64,000 bases of DNA from positions 821,501-885,500 of the forward strand of contig NZ_CP046620.1 in assembly GCF_009931615.1 (NCBI RefSeq). The letters run 5' to 3'. The translations under genes were made by a program, and so were the position numbers. Below are positions 51,647 to 60,282 of this stretch, one piece after another; within the stretch, counting starts at the first letter, position 1, and every line of letters begins with the position of its first letter. The notes under the pieces are model-generated. The model saw only the letters and a program-made list of their open reading frames with translations, was not told the DNA's origin and ran no database searches. The stretch is from Algicella marina. GTDB taxonomy: Bacteria; Pseudomonadota; Alphaproteobacteria; Rhodobacterales; Rhodobacteraceae.

Positions 51647-52756
51647 TCAGGCGGTCTTGCCGCTTAGTATCCGCCAGCTGCGCCCTGGCCGCGTTGCTAC
51701 CCTGTTGGTGCGTCCATCCTGAGGGCGCCCGGCGAGCGTGGCCACGACGTCGGTGATGACTTCCTTGCGCAATCGATAGTACTGATGTCTTCCATGGTCC
51801 GGTGCTGTGTCACTGACATCCCGGCAATCGATCGCCATCACGCGTTCGTCCAGCAGATCCAGGTTTTCCGGGCCATGCGCGCCCAGCCGGTTTGGGTTGC
51901 CCTTGGTGCTGTCGCTGATCTGCAAGGCCCGGTCGTCGCGGGCATGGTAGACGTGGATATAGTTTGCGAGGCGCAGGAGCTTTGCCATCTTGTGTTCGTC
52001 GCGCAATGTATCCGCGTCATCGTCAGCTGCCATCAGGAAACAATGATCGACAATTCGTGGTACGCGGCCTTCGTTGATCTCCGCGAACCGGTTGATGGCG
52101 TGGCGCAGAGCCCAGTTTCCCATTGAGTGCGCAACGATGTGGATCGAGCGGTTGCACTGTTGAAGTTCGTCATCGGTCGGAACCCTACCTTCACGCTGCG
52201 CGTCGATCATGGTCTGTCGATCTTCGGCCCGAAGTTTTTGAAGAAAATCAACAAGCTTGGCAAGTACGCGCGCCATTGCCACGCCTGAAAGCGAAGCGTC
52301 GTCTCTGTCCGAATGATAATTGTAGCTGCCAAAGACCTTCCCGTTGGATGGCCAGGAAAAGGCGACGACGACGGCTGATTTTCCTCCTTCACCATAGAGG
52401 TGCTCCAATGCGGCGGTGCGTTTTGCCGTATTGACGAAATCGTTGGCAAAGCCGTGCAGGTAGATGATGACATCCTTTTGCTTTTCCTTGAGGATTTCGC
52501 GAAGGTCCGCAAACATCGCAGCGGAGCCGAGCTTGGCGCCTTCTTTCCGGCGTGAATCCAGAACCTCCGGATAGAGTTCCGTATGGCCCACTTCCCAAGC
52601 ATTATCGTCCAGCGGGTCGCCAGTCAGTTTGACATCGGTTTTGCCGAGCCTGAACAATTGAGGACCGGCTTCGTTGAAGCGTGTTCCGAAATTGTTCGAG
52701 TTTTTCGATGTTTCGTACTTTACGTCCCGGTTCGTCGCGAAGAAAATTTGTACCAT
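51647..52756 (-). CDS. DUF900-type alpha/beta hydrolase
   Basis: Encodes 369 aa. The alpha/beta hydrolase core shows the oxyanion stretch 'IIYLHGFANDF', then 'SAVVVAFSWPSNGK' and the nucleophile elbow 'IHIVAHSMGNWALR' with the likely catalytic Ser. DUF900 enzymes are esterase-like with unknown substrates. No signal peptide. It is convergent with soxG (one base between stops). Confidence 0.82.
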   Translation of the reverse strand: MVQIFFATNRDVKYETSKNSNNFGTRFNEAGPQLFRLGKTDVKLTGDPLDDNAWEVGHTELYPEVLDSRRKEGAKLGSAAMFADLREILKEKQKDVIIYLHGFANDFVNTAKRTAALEHLYGEGGKSAVVVAFSWPSNGKVFGSYNYHSDRDDASLSGVAMARVLAKLVDFLQKLRAEDRQTMIDAQREGRVPTDDELQQCNRSIHIVAHSMGNWALRHAINRFAEINEGRVPRIVDHCFLMAADDDADTLRDEHKMAKLLRLANYIHVYHARDDRALQISDSTKGNPNRLGAHGPENLDLLDERVMAIDCRDVSDTAPDHGRHQYYRLRKEVITDVVATLAGRPQDGRTNRVATRPGRSWRILSGKTA

Positions 52757-52805
52757 ATTGTACCCCCATCAAGTTGTCTTCAGGCTACAGCAAAGGTTGA
52801 AATTG

Positions 52806-53201
52806 ATGAATAGTGGAAGTGTGATCTTTGTTACGCCGGCAGGAACTATTACTCTGATTCTGCCGGCCATTATCTTTCTTGGTATTGTTTTCTTGGGAGG
52901 TGCTCCTTCGGAATGGGCGCGAGGTGCCCTAACCTGCTGGCTTGCTCTTGTGGCTGTTCTGATCGCCGGTATTGGGATCGCAATTCTTGGCTCAATGGTA
53001 GGGTTGGCTGTGCTCGTCGCTGCCATGATCGCGCTGGTAGCAGGGCCCGGCGGCGTGACCGCTTTGGCGTTGGCCTCGTTTACCTTGTTTGGCCTGCTGG
53101 CTGCCCACCATCTCTTGTCTCCTCTGCCAATCCATTGGTCGCTGCTGCCTTCGCTGACTGCCTGCGGTATCATCTCCACGCTCAAATCCGTCTGGACATG
53201 A
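52806..53201 (+). CDS. Small polytopic membrane protein
   Basis: Encodes 131 aa from the ATG at 52806. Four hydrophobic segments fill most of the chain ('FVTPAGTITLILPAIIFLGI', 'LTCWLALVAVLIAGIGIAIL', then Gly/Ala-rich helices). The family is not recognised. It precedes the ABC transporter genes on the same strand by 79 bases, but a functional link is unproven. Confidence 0.55.
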   Translation: MNSGSVIFVTPAGTITLILPAIIFLGIVFLGGAPSEWARGALTCWLALVAVLIAGIGIAILGSMVGLAVLVAAMIALVAGPGGVTALALASFTLFGLLAAHHLLSPLPIHWSLLPSLTACGIISTLKSVWT

Positions 53202-53280
53202 AGCATCTTCCCGCGGTTTCGCTTGACGAACTTGGGTGGTTGGGTCAATTTTTTGAAATGTTTGTTCCGGGAGAAAAGTA

Positions 53281-54027
53281 ATGAGATCAGTACTTGGTGC
53301 GATCGTATTGGCTGGTATGGCGAGTAACGTTGTGGCGGCGGATATCAACATCTGTGTCGAAGGGGCCTATCCGCCGTTTTCGTATACGACCGAGAGTGGT
53401 GATGTCGAAGGGTTCGATATCGACATTGCCAATGCACTTTGCGACGCAATGGGCAAATCTTGCGAGATGGTGAAAACCGATTGGGACGGCATCATCCCAG
53501 CGTTGCTGGAGCGTAAGTGCGATGCCATTGTCGCCTCAATGTCCATCACCGAGGAACGCAAAAAAGTCATTGATTTTTCTAACAAATATTACAACACGCC
53601 TGCGAAGTTCACGGGGCCCGAGGGGATGACCCTTGAGGAACTGGATGGCAAGACCGTGGGTGTGCAGCGTGGCACGATCCATCAAGAGTTCATGGAGGGG
53701 GAATTCCCCGAGATTGACCTGAAACTCTACGGAACGCAGGATGAAGTCTTCCTCGATCTTTCTTCTGGCCGGATCGACGCACTGATGGCGGACAGCATCG
53801 CGACGCTTGACGGCTTTCTGAACACGGACGCGGGTGCCGGTTTCTCCTTTTTCGGCCCCAACTATTCCATCCCGAAATATCATGGCGTCGGGCCGGGTAT
53901 CGGTGTGCGTCAGGGAGAAGAAGACCTTCGCAACGCGTTCTCGCACGCTATCGGCGTTATCCGAGGTACTGGCGAGTACATGAAAATAAACGAAAAGTAC
54001 TTCGACTTTGACATTTACGGCGGCTGA
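53281..54027 (+). CDS. Amino-acid ABC transporter substrate-binding protein
   Basis: Encodes 248 aa. The signal peptide ends at 'SNVVAA' (about residue 20). It is an SBP_bac_3 fold ('INICVEGAYPPFSYTTESGD', 'EGFDIDIANALCDAMG', 'DAIVASMSITEERKKVIDFS'). The pattern is that of lysine/arginine/ornithine/histidine and opine binders. It delivers substrate from the periplasm to the two permeases downstream. The neighbouring sarcosine genes suggest a nitrogenous substrate, but the specificity is unknown. Confidence 0.92.
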   Translation: MRSVLGAIVLAGMASNVVAADINICVEGAYPPFSYTTESGDVEGFDIDIANALCDAMGKSCEMVKTDWDGIIPALLERKCDAIVASMSITEERKKVIDFSNKYYNTPAKFTGPEGMTLEELDGKTVGVQRGTIHQEFMEGEFPEIDLKLYGTQDEVFLDLSSGRIDALMADSIATLDGFLNTDAGAGFSFFGPNYSIPKYHGVGPGIGVRQGEEDLRNAFSHAIGVIRGTGEYMKINEKYFDFDIYGG

Positions 54028-54078
54028 TAAAACCGTTGTCATCGGGGTGCGCACGGTCTACAGGTCCGTGCGCACCTG

Positions 54079-54765
54079 ATGGAAAAACTGATCCCTTACA
54101 TTCCCCTTTTGATGAAGGGCACTTTTGTCACGGTTTCGCTGGCAGTATGTGCGCTGTTCCTGGCCACGCTACTAGGTGCGCTCGGTGCCGTCGGTCGCGT
54201 TGCCGGTGGGCGCGTTGGCTCCGGAGCTGTGCTGATCTACACTTCGCTGGTGCGCGGTGTGCCGGAACTCGTGCTGATATTGCTGATCTATTTCGGTGGA
54301 CAAAGAGCCCTCAACCAGATCGGTGGCACACTTGGATTGGAATACATCGACCTGTCCAAGTTCTGGGCCGGCGTGATCGCCATCGGTTTCATTTATGGGG
54401 CTTATCTCGTGGAAACTTTTCGCGGGGCCTATCTGACCATTCCGCGGGGTCAGGGCGAGGCGGCGGCGGCTTTGGGATTGCGGCCATTCGTGGTGTTCCG
54501 CCTCGTTATGGTGCCGCAACTTATCCGTTTTGCGCTGCCGGGCTACGCCAATGTCTGGCAGGTTTTGGTCAAGGCCACCGCCGTAGTGTCGATCATAGGT
54601 TTGCAGGATCTTGTCGGCCTGGCCAACGATGCCGGTAAGTCAGTTCGGGAACCGTTTACGTTTCTTGCCTTTGCTCTCTTGATTTATCTTTGTATTACAT
54701 GGGTTTCCACGCAAATATTCGAGTGGTTGACCCGTCGCTACGCCGAGAAGACACATGCGAATTGA
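54079..54765 (+). CDS. Polar amino-acid ABC transporter permease (HisQ type)
   Basis: Encodes 228 aa with five hydrophobic helices and the ABC permease EAA-type loop ('GQGEAAAALGLRPFVVFRLV'). 'TSLVRGVPELVLILLIYFGG' is the typical HisQ region. It overlaps the next permease gene by 11 bases. The pair form the membrane channel. Confidence 0.92.
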   Translation: MEKLIPYIPLLMKGTFVTVSLAVCALFLATLLGALGAVGRVAGGRVGSGAVLIYTSLVRGVPELVLILLIYFGGQRALNQIGGTLGLEYIDLSKFWAGVIAIGFIYGAYLVETFRGAYLTIPRGQGEAAAALGLRPFVVFRLVMVPQLIRFALPGYANVWQVLVKATAVVSIIGLQDLVGLANDAGKSVREPFTFLAFALLIYLCITWVSTQIFEWLTRRYAEKTHAN

Positions 54766-55477
54766 GTTGGTGCTGGAAAACTGGCAACTCTTCGCAGAAG
54801 GCGTCTGGATGACACTTCAGTTGACTGCGCTGGCACTTGTCTTTGGTCTGTGCATTGCAGTGCCGGCCGGCCTCGCCCGGGCGCGGCGCCTACCTTTCTG
54901 GTCACCACTGGTTAACGCTTATGTCTACGTTTTTCGCGGCACGCCGCTGCTGGTGCAGCTTTTTCTGATCTACTACGGCCTTGGCCAGTTCGAATTTGTC
55001 CGGGACAGTTATGCGTGGCCGGTATTAAGAGAGGCTTACTGGTCCGCGCTGATCTGTTTCTCCCTGAATTCCGGTGCCTATGTCACCGAAATTGTACGCG
55101 GTGCCGTTGAGACGGTACCGAAGGGTGAGCTGGAGGCCTCGGAGGCTCTGGGGATGACGCCACGTCAGACGACCCTGGCGGTACTGCTGCCCTCGGCTAT
55201 GCGACGCGCACTGCCACAGTATGGCAACGAGGTGGTGTTCATGTTACACGGATCTTCCTTGGCAAGCACCATTCCCTTGATCGACATCCTCGGCGCAGGG
55301 CGAACACTCAACTCCCGCTATTACCTTGCTTATGAAGGACTTTTGACAGCGGCCGTGCTGTACATGGCAATAACGCTCTGCGTGGTTTTCATATTTCGAA
55401 TGCTGGAGGCCAAGTACCTTGCACATTTGCGGGTGACGCGGACCAAGACGAAAAAAATGAAGATTGGGTTGAGATAG
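54755..55477 (+). CDS. Polar amino-acid ABC transporter permease (HisM type)
   Basis: Encodes 240 aa, with 'YVYVFRGTPLLVQLFLIYYG' and the cytoplasmic loop 'GELEASEALGMTPRQTTLAV'. It pairs with the upstream permease. No ATP-binding subunit follows; a terminator comes directly after, so the ATPase must be encoded elsewhere. The C-terminus is Lys-rich. Confidence 0.92.
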   Translation: MRIELVLENWQLFAEGVWMTLQLTALALVFGLCIAVPAGLARARRLPFWSPLVNAYVYVFRGTPLLVQLFLIYYGLGQFEFVRDSYAWPVLREAYWSALICFSLNSGAYVTEIVRGAVETVPKGELEASEALGMTPRQTTLAVLLPSAMRRALPQYGNEVVFMLHGSSLASTIPLIDILGAGRTLNSRYYLAYEGLLTAAVLYMAITLCVVFIFRMLEAKYLAHLRVTRTKTKKMKIGLR

Positions 55478-55486
55478 ATATTCCCT

Positions 55487-55515
55487 GCCGGCAAACCGGC
55501 TTTGCGTTTTTGTGC
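55487..55515 (+). terminator. Terminator after the ABC permease genes
   Basis: GCCGG (55487-55491) pairs with CCGGC (55496-55500) across a 4-base loop, followed by TTTGCGTTTTT. It is a short but convincing intrinsic terminator. Confidence 0.7.
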
Positions 55516-55580
55516 GGTGCAAAATAACTTCGGCATACCTATTATCTCTGCTGTAACACGAAAAGTGGAATGGAGCAGTT

Positions 55581-55748
55581 ATGGCCGATTACAATTATCC
55601 CAGCCCGAGTGAGATCGCTCGGATCGAGCGTGAAGCAGAACAGATGCGTGCGGAAGCCATTCGTGATGGTTTCGCGGCAATGGTTCGTGCAATTTCCGGC
55701 GGTTTCCGCCGGTTGGGCAACGTTTTCGCGACAAGAAAACACGCCTGA
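55581..55748 (+). CDS. 55-aa RSP_7527-like protein
   Basis: Encodes 55 aa, starting 'MADYNYPSPSEIARIEREAE' and ending 'FRRLGNVFATRKHA'. It consists of an amphipathic, charged helix and a short basic end. This small family (RSP_7527 type, as I recall it) is widespread and conserved in Rhodobacteraceae; function unknown. It is a complete transcription unit with its own terminator just downstream. Confidence 0.78.
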   Translation: MADYNYPSPSEIARIEREAEQMRAEAIRDGFAAMVRAISGGFRRLGNVFATRKHA

Positions 55749-55770
55749 TCGCATCGCGACAGACTGAAGC

Positions 55771-55796
55771 AAAGCCGCCCGTTACAAGGCGGCTTT
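55771..55796 (+). terminator. Terminator after the 55-aa gene
   Basis: AAAGCCGCC (55771-55779) pairs with GGCGGCTTT (55788-55796) across an 8-base loop, followed by TGTTTTG. It is an intrinsic terminator. Confidence 0.85.
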
Positions 55797-55828
55797 TGTT
55801 TTGCCTGAAGGTTGGGTAGGGAGTGCGG

Positions 55829-57022
55829 ATGACAGATCACCGTCCCGCAATCCGCCTGCTGCCCAAGCAATCACCGATGCCGCTGCGCCATGGCGCGGTC
55901 TGGGCCTATGCCGATCAACTGGTACTGGACCGGCGGACCAAGGCGCTGGTGCCGGGCACGATTGTCGATCTGCTGGACGGCGAGAAACGCTACGTCGCGA
56001 CCGGCGCTTTCAACCCGAGCTCGAAGATTGCCTTTCGGGTGCTGGAGCGCGCAGAGGGCGTGGCGATTGATCGTGAGTGGTTGAAAAACAAGATAAAAAG
56101 AGCGCTCGAGTTGCGGGAGCAACTGTATGAAGCGCCTTTCTATCGCTTGATTCATGCCGAGGCGGACGGTCTGCCCGGCGTGGTCGTGGACAGGTTCGGC
56201 GCGACGCTGGTTTTGCAGCCGAATGCAGCCTGGGCTGAGACGATGCTGGACGATCTGGCTGGGGCGTTGCGGGACGTGACGGGCGCGACCGGCATCTGGA
56301 AGAGCGCATCGGGGCGGGCGCGGGGACTGGAAGGCCTGGACGACGCTTCTACAGCGCTGACGGGCACGGTGCCCGACGTTGTGGATGTGCCGATGAACGG
56401 GGCGATCTATCGGGCGGATCTGCGTGGCGGGCAGAAGACCGGTTTGTTCTACGACCAGCGAGAAAACCATGCGTTTGCGGCGCGCCTCGCGGCAAGTGGT
56501 TCTGTTCTCGACGTTTTTTCGCATGTCGGTGGCTTTGCTCTGGCATCCTTGGCGGCGGGGGCTAAACGGGCGGTATGTGTCGATGGCTCGGCCGCGGCGT
56601 TGACACTGGCGGCGGAGGGCGCGGCGGAGGCCGGGTTTGGTGATCAGTTCAGCACGCGTCAGGGTGATGCCTTTGCGGAAATGGATGCCTTGGCCGAAGA
56701 AGCGGCGACGTTCGATACGGTGGTCTGCGATCCACCGGCCTTTGCGCCGGCCAAGAGTGCCGTTGACGCGGGGTTGCGGGCCTATGAGCGGGTGGCGCGC
56801 AAGGCGGCGCCACTGGTGCGGTCCGGCGGCTATCTGGTTCTGTGCTCCTGTAGCCATGCCGTTGATTTGAAACGCTTTCGCGAGGTGTCACTGCGCGGCA
56901 TCAGCAAGGCCGGACGTGCCTGCCAACTGTTGCACACGGGTGCGGCTGGGCCGGACCACCCGGTACATCCGGCCTTGGCAGAGAGTGCCTATCTGAAGGC
57001 GATTTTCCTGAGACTTTCATGA
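55829..57022 (+). CDS. RlmI-like class I SAM rRNA methyltransferase
   Basis: Encodes 397 aa from the ATG at 55829. An N-terminal PUA-like domain is followed by the Rossmann methyltransferase fold: SAM motif I 'VLDVFSHVGGFALASLAAGA', motif IV 'TVVCDPPAFAP' and the Cys-containing 'LVLCSCSHAVD'. This is the RlmI/RlmK m5C methyltransferase layout for 23S rRNA. The stop overlaps the PIN gene start by 4 bases. Confidence 0.9.
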   Translation: MTDHRPAIRLLPKQSPMPLRHGAVWAYADQLVLDRRTKALVPGTIVDLLDGEKRYVATGAFNPSSKIAFRVLERAEGVAIDREWLKNKIKRALELREQLYEAPFYRLIHAEADGLPGVVVDRFGATLVLQPNAAWAETMLDDLAGALRDVTGATGIWKSASGRARGLEGLDDASTALTGTVPDVVDVPMNGAIYRADLRGGQKTGLFYDQRENHAFAARLAASGSVLDVFSHVGGFALASLAAGAKRAVCVDGSAAALTLAAEGAAEAGFGDQFSTRQGDAFAEMDALAEEAATFDTVVCDPPAFAPAKSAVDAGLRAYERVARKAAPLVRSGGYLVLCSCSHAVDLKRFREVSLRGISKAGRACQLLHTGAAGPDHPVHPALAESAYLKAIFLRLS

Positions 57023-57558
57023 GCCGGGTGCTGCTGGATGCCTGTGTTCTTTATCCGACGGTGTTGCGAGAAATTCTGATGGGGGCGGCGGATCGGGGGT
57101 TCTTTACACCCGTATGGTCGGCGCGGATTCTGGAAGAATGGGCGCGGGCGGCGGCGCGGCTGGGGGCGAATGGCGAGGCCGTGGCTCGGGGGGAGATCGC
57201 GTTGCTGCGGGCAGTACACCCTGAGGCGGAAGTCACATACAGCTTTGATCTGCAACGGGAAATCGAGTTGCCAGATGCGGACGATGCCCATGTTCTGGCG
57301 GCGGCTGTGGCCGGAGGCGCGGATGAGTTGCTGACGTTCAACTTGCGAGACTTCCCCGGCCGGGTATTGGCGGGCTATGGCATCCTGCCGCGTGGGCCGG
57401 ATGAATTCCTGCTGGAACTGTTCCACAATGAGGCTGGATTTATCGAGGTTTTGGAGGCGGTTAGGGTGCGAACCGAAAAGATTTCGGGGCGCGAACAGCC
57501 GATGCGGGCGCTGTTGAAGCGGTTGCGCCTGCCAAGGCTGGGCAAGGCCGTCGGCTGA
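57019..57558 (+). CDS. PIN-domain protein
   Basis: Encodes 179 aa. PIN nuclease acidic residues are visible in 'VLLDACVLYP' (start), 'ARILEEWARA' and 'LPDADDAHVLAAAVAGGADE', then 'LLTFNLRDFP'. No antitoxin gene precedes it; it is coupled to the rRNA methyltransferase gene, so a housekeeping RNA role is likelier than a toxin-antitoxin role. This arrangement occurs widely in Rhodobacteraceae. Confidence 0.82.
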   Translation: MSRVLLDACVLYPTVLREILMGAADRGFFTPVWSARILEEWARAAARLGANGEAVARGEIALLRAVHPEAEVTYSFDLQREIELPDADDAHVLAAAVAGGADELLTFNLRDFPGRVLAGYGILPRGPDEFLLELFHNEAGFIEVLEAVRVRTEKISGREQPMRALLKRLRLPRLGKAVG

Positions 57559-57568
57559 CGGGCCGAAA

Positions 57569-58273
57569 CTAGTTTTTAGGTAGTGGTGTCAATGGGTTGG
57601 AGCCCCAACGGGAGGCGAGACGCTCTATCGCGGCGATCCGTTCCTGCGGTTTGGGATGGCTGAGCATCCAAGCGGGCATGCCACCTGCCGGAGCCATTTT
57701 TTCCAGCTTTCTGAATAGGTTGATCTGAGGTCTTACGCCAATTCCGGCGCGGGTGAGCAGGGCGGCGGCGTAGGCGTCGGCCTCGTATTCATCCTGGCGG
57801 GAGAGGCGGCTGCCCAGCAATTTTGCAATGAAATCAGCGATATGGGCGCCGATAACTGGGATGAAACGGGCGAGCAGCAGGGTGAGGATGACGCGGATCA
57901 CGTTCTGGCCGGAAAAATCTATCATCCGGCGCCTCGAATGGCCGAGAGCGACATGGCCGAGTTCGTGGGCGATGACGGAGGCGACCTCCTCCTCGCTGAT
58001 CTCTCCGAGCTTCATCTTGTCGAGAAAACCACGGGTGACGAAGATGCGCCCGTCGGGGGCAGCGAGGCCGTTTATGATAGGAATTTCATAGACATGCACG
58101 TTGAGGTCCGGCAGATCCAGTGCCTTGGCCATGCGTTTCGCAAGGGCACGCAAACGCGGCTCGTCGAGCGGGGTCGACTGGGCGTCGAGCTGACGTTTCA
58201 GACGCCACGAGGACATCTGGTACATGACCACGGCCGTCAGGATGGCAAGGAGGATCGGGGTGAGTCGCAGCAT
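57569..58273 (-). CDS. M48-family membrane metalloprotease
   Basis: Encodes 234 aa. An N-terminal helix (about 3-19) anchors the protein. The zinc motif 'VIAHELGHVALGH' and the third ligand in 'DEYEADAYAAALLTRAG' are intact. A hydrophobic hairpin lies between them ('VIRVILTLLLARFIPVIGAH'). Related to HtpX/Oma1-type quality-control proteases. It is convergent with the PIN gene. Confidence 0.92.
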   Translation of the reverse strand: MLRLTPILLAILTAVVMYQMSSWRLKRQLDAQSTPLDEPRLRALAKRMAKALDLPDLNVHVYEIPIINGLAAPDGRIFVTRGFLDKMKLGEISEEEVASVIAHELGHVALGHSRRRMIDFSGQNVIRVILTLLLARFIPVIGAHIADFIAKLLGSRLSRQDEYEADAYAAALLTRAGIGVRPQINLFRKLEKMAPAGGMPAWMLSHPKPQERIAAIERLASRWGSNPLTPLPKN

Positions 58274-58631
58274 CTCTCTGTCAAATATGGGTTTGGTATG
58301 GGTTAGGTAGTGTTTTGGTATGGCAAAAAACAGCGGGAAGGCGACTTACGGCGGAGAAAATGCGAGTTCGGGCGTTGCCGATCCTTTTTCGGACCGAACG
58401 GTCAAGGATTTCCCGGTGCGCTGCACATATGCAGAAGTGTCATAGCTCTGTCGGCGTCATTTATCCGCCGAAACCTGCCGCCCGGCGAGATTTCTGTCGC
58501 CGTCAGGAATTTGATCGCATAATTGTTCGGACAAGCGCCCGCAAAGAGCGTGATCGCCTGTCGAGAGTGTTCCCGTTCCCCGAATTCCGCAACCAGCGCG
58601 TCTGCGCCCAACTGGCACGGAGACTGCCGAT
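58274..58631. other. Gap before the CAP-RTX gene
   Basis: About 360 bases between divergent genes (M48 and CAP-RTX). Open frames here are short and Arg/Cys-rich and do not read as protein. It should contain both promoters. Confidence 0.4.
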
Positions 58632-60215
58632 ATGCCTACGACCATCCCCTCGCTGCCCGACTCTGCCTATGATCTCGATTTCGAAGGGCCGAGTGCACAG
58701 GACCAGTTCATCGTCGAGTTGATCAACAGGGCGCGGGCGGACCCTAACGCGGAGTCGGATCGGCTGGACAAGGCGCTTGCTTCGGGTGTGAGCAGCGGTC
58801 CGAAGCAGGCGCTGGCGGTGGTGGGGGCGCTGGACATCGCCGCCGAGGGCCATTCACGCGACATGCACGAGATGGATTTCTTCGACCACACCAATCCGTT
58901 TACCGGCACGTCGCCGTGGCAGCGGATGGAGGATGCGGGCTACGGGCCGCAGGGAAGTTTTGCCGGCGGCGAGAACATCGCCTGGATCAGCGGCTACGAG
59001 TCGCCGAACTCTGCGGGCAGTGCCGAACGACTGCACAACAACCTGTTCCGCTCCGACGGGCATCAGCGCAATATCCTCAACGGCGGTTTCTCGGAAATCG
59101 GTGTCGGCTACGAGGTGGGTGCGGACAATTCGCAGAACGTGACGCAGAATTTCGGCGACCGGGGCGGCTATGCCTATGTGACTGGCGTGGTGATCGACGA
59201 TGCCGACGGCGACGAGTTCTACGATATCGGCGAAGGGCAGGGAGAGGTCCGTGTCACGGCGTGGAATGCCGCCGGTACGTTTGCGACTTCCACCTGGGAC
59301 GCGGGCGGCTATTCGCTGCGGCTGCCGCCGGGCACCTATTCGCTGGGTTTTGAAGGTGGTGACCTGAACGGGCAGTACGTGACGACCGTGACCATCGGAT
59401 CGGACAACGTGAAAATCGATGTCGTCGAGGACCGGGACGCGGTGTCGGTGGCGTTTCTGGACCTGACAACGGGCGCGGACGTGTTCGATGGCACCGATGG
59501 TGTCGATCTGGTCAACGGACTGGGTGGCAACGACACGCTGCGCGGGCTGGCGGGGGACGATACGCTGAAGGGCGGCTGGGGCAATGACCTGCTGCTTGGC
59601 GGCGCCGGCAATGACAGGCTATTCGGCTCCAACGGCAATGACCGGATGTTTGGCGAGGGCGGCGCGGATGTCGCCCGGGGCGGTGCGGGCGACGACCGGC
59701 TGGGCGGCGGCGACGGCCGTGACAAGCTGTGGGGCGGTAGCGGCAATGACAGTATCGACGGAGGCGGCGACCGCGACTCGCTGAACGGCCACGCGGGTGA
59801 CGATGTGCTGGATGGCGGCGCGGGCGGTGATTGGCTGAACGGCGGCAACGGTGCGGACATCCTGATCGGCGGCGCTGGGGGCGACAGGCTGCGCGGCGGT
59901 GCCGGACGGGACGTCTACGTCGATGGTGCGGGCAGTGATGTGATTTATGACGAGGATGCCGGACGGGACGACTATTTCGTCATGGCTGACGGCGCGCGCG
60001 ACTGGGTAAACGGCTTCGGCGATGCCGATGTGCTGTATTTCGAACAGCCGGGCGGGGTGACTGGCCGAAGCGTGAGCGCGGGACTGGCGCTCTATATCGG
60101 TGGCGTGCACGAGATGACGCTTGCAGGGGTGACGGACAGCCTTGCGGACCTGCGGGCCGACGGGCGCGTGCTGGACGATTCGGCGCTGCCGGACGGTGTG
60201 CTGGACCTGTTGTGA
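58632..60215 (+). CDS. Secreted CAP-domain protein with RTX repeats
   Basis: Encodes 527 aa. Residues about 20-165 form a CAP/SCP domain ('FIVELINRARADPNAESDRL', 'GHSRDMHEMDFFDHTN', 'FRSDGHQRNILNGGFSEIGV'). Residues about 170-270 may be a small beta-sandwich. About 16 glycine/aspartate nonapeptides (GGxGxDxLx) follow at about 290-440, binding calcium. There is no N-terminal signal; the C-terminal tail fits type I secretion. CAP proteins may bind lipids or act as proteases; the role here is unknown. No exporter genes are adjacent. Confidence 0.9.
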   Translation: MPTTIPSLPDSAYDLDFEGPSAQDQFIVELINRARADPNAESDRLDKALASGVSSGPKQALAVVGALDIAAEGHSRDMHEMDFFDHTNPFTGTSPWQRMEDAGYGPQGSFAGGENIAWISGYESPNSAGSAERLHNNLFRSDGHQRNILNGGFSEIGVGYEVGADNSQNVTQNFGDRGGYAYVTGVVIDDADGDEFYDIGEGQGEVRVTAWNAAGTFATSTWDAGGYSLRLPPGTYSLGFEGGDLNGQYVTTVTIGSDNVKIDVVEDRDAVSVAFLDLTTGADVFDGTDGVDLVNGLGGNDTLRGLAGDDTLKGGWGNDLLLGGAGNDRLFGSNGNDRMFGEGGADVARGGAGDDRLGGGDGRDKLWGGSGNDSIDGGGDRDSLNGHAGDDVLDGGAGGDWLNGGNGADILIGGAGGDRLRGGAGRDVYVDGAGSDVIYDEDAGRDDYFVMADGARDWVNGFGDADVLYFEQPGGVTGRSVSAGLALYIGGVHEMTLAGVTDSLADLRADGRVLDDSALPDGVLDLL

Positions 60216-60282
60216 GGCGTCACGCGGGGGGCATGGTGCGAGTGGAGCGCTGATTGCCCCATCTGCATTACCGGGAGGGAGT

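Noticed and set aside
57019-57558. PIN protein as toxin of a toxin-antitoxin pair
   Set aside because: No small antitoxin gene is next to it; it overlaps the rRNA methyltransferase gene instead.
59516-59950. Tandem DNA repeat or CRISPR-like array
   Set aside because: The periodicity is the GGxGxDxLx RTX coding repeat, with 27-base units that vary and no spacers.
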